Assembly: GCF_001563265.1 (NCBI RefSeq)
Contig: NZ_CP005085.1
Coordinates: 62,001-126,000, forward strand
Direction of reading: 5' to 3'
DNA length: 64,000 nt
Source of the DNA: Sphingobium sp. TKS
GTDB lineage: Bacteria; Pseudomonadota; Alphaproteobacteria; Sphingomonadales; Sphingomonadaceae
Shown: piece after piece, positions 63,725 through 64,000 of the stretch
Layout of the letters: each line of letters opens with the position of its first letter
How positions within the stretch are numbered: position 1 is the stretch's first letter
Program-made: the position numbers and the translations under genes
The notes under the pieces: model-generated
The model's database searches: none
What the model was told of the DNA's origin: nothing
What the model saw: only the letters and a program-made list of their open reading frames with translations

Positions 63725-64000
63725 TCAGGCCGGACCGACGCTGCGCAGCGGGACTTCCACCCTGGTTGCACGGCCCAATATGTCGAGAAGGACCCGAACT
63801 CGGCCGCTGTGATCGAGCGATTCAATGGCAGCCAGCTGATCGGAGAACGGCCCCCTGGTTATTCTAATCTGATCACCCACGCGAAGGTCAGGAACGAGGC
63901 TTTTGACTTCGTTGCCATCGCACCGTTCGAAGATCGCGTTCATCGCGCTGGCAGGCATTGGTGTTGGCCGTCCCTGCGAGGCCCCGACCAAATGTTTTAT
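63725..64000 (-). CDS. NusG/RfaH-like transcription antiterminator (partial)
   Basis: The reading frame runs off the window edge at 64000, so the N-terminal part is missing. Visible are the end of an NGN domain (HLVGASQGRPTPMPASAMNAIFER) and a KOW domain (LRVGDQIRITRGPFSDQLAAIESLDHSGRVRVLLDILGRATRVEVP). This pattern fits specialised NusG paralogues (RfaH, UpxY, LoaP-like) that promote elongation of long polysaccharide operons. It precedes the sugar transferase on the same strand. Confidence 0.85.
   Translation of the reverse strand: MKHLVGASQGRPTPMPASAMNAIFERCDGNEVKSLVPDLRVGDQIRITRGPFSDQLAAIESLDHSGRVRVLLDILGRATRVEVPLRSVGPA

Overview
The window looks like accessory or plasmid-like DNA from a high-G+C alphaproteobacterium, most likely a sphingomonad. 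This is inference from a MucR/Ros regulator, a DUF6894 protein, an F-type conjugation operon in the gene order I associate with sphingomonad plasmids, and a Wzx/Wzy-type exopolysaccharide locus. No rRNA, tRNA, CRISPR array or complete insertion sequence was recognised.

Left end (1-8.3 kb): a DNA-defence or repair block. A BrxD-like ATPase and an Lhr-like helicase are translationally coupled, and the pair resembles brxD-brxHI of type 2 BREX. Converging on them is a YhaO/YhaN-like nuclease-SMC ATPase pair. The ATPase starts at base 9, so the defence locus probably continues to the left of the window.

8.7-13.2 kb: small genes and regulators. These are a DUF6894 protein, a small lipoprotein, a MucR regulator, a CoiA-like protein, a secreted lytic transglycosylase and an HTH protein that diverges from the tra operon.

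13.8-33.9 kb: an almost complete F-type type IV secretion operon, traA(pilin)-L-E-K-B-dsbC-V-C-x-trbI-traF(S26 peptidase)-W-x-U-x-trbC-N-F-H-G. Most genes overlap by a few bases. TraN carries an expansion of about 18 cysteine repeats. traG is broken by a one-base frameshift near its 3' end. No relaxase or coupling protein is present.

34.7-57.3 kb: a surface-polysaccharide locus that appears lower in G+C. It starts with a full CMP-pseudaminic acid pathway (pseB, C, F, G, H, I) with a capsule-synthesis-family gene embedded in it. It continues with a Wzy-like polymerase, two hexapeptide acyltransferases, a phytanoyl-CoA-dioxygenase-like enzyme and a Wzx flippase. After a 1 kb gene-poor gap come a GT4 glycosyltransferase, a frameshifted acyltransferase-3 gene, manC/cpsB, an O-antigen-ligase-like protein, a Wza-type export lipoprotein, a Wzc-type tyrosine autokinase and an uncharacterised membrane-anchored protein. 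A strong hairpin lies beyond.

57.8-64 kb: a small exported protein, a lipoprotein and a YHYH/excalibur protein. The minus strand then carries a NusG/RfaH-like antiterminator (cut by the window end), a polyprenyl-phosphate sugar-1-phosphate transferase and glmS. GlmS makes glucosamine-6-P, leading to UDP-GlcNAc, the substrate of PseB. ManC makes GDP-mannose. The sugar transferase starts the lipid-linked repeat, Wzx and Wzy flip and polymerise it, and Wza/Wzc export it. The NusG-like protein is a plausible dedicated regulator of the long polysaccharide transcripts.
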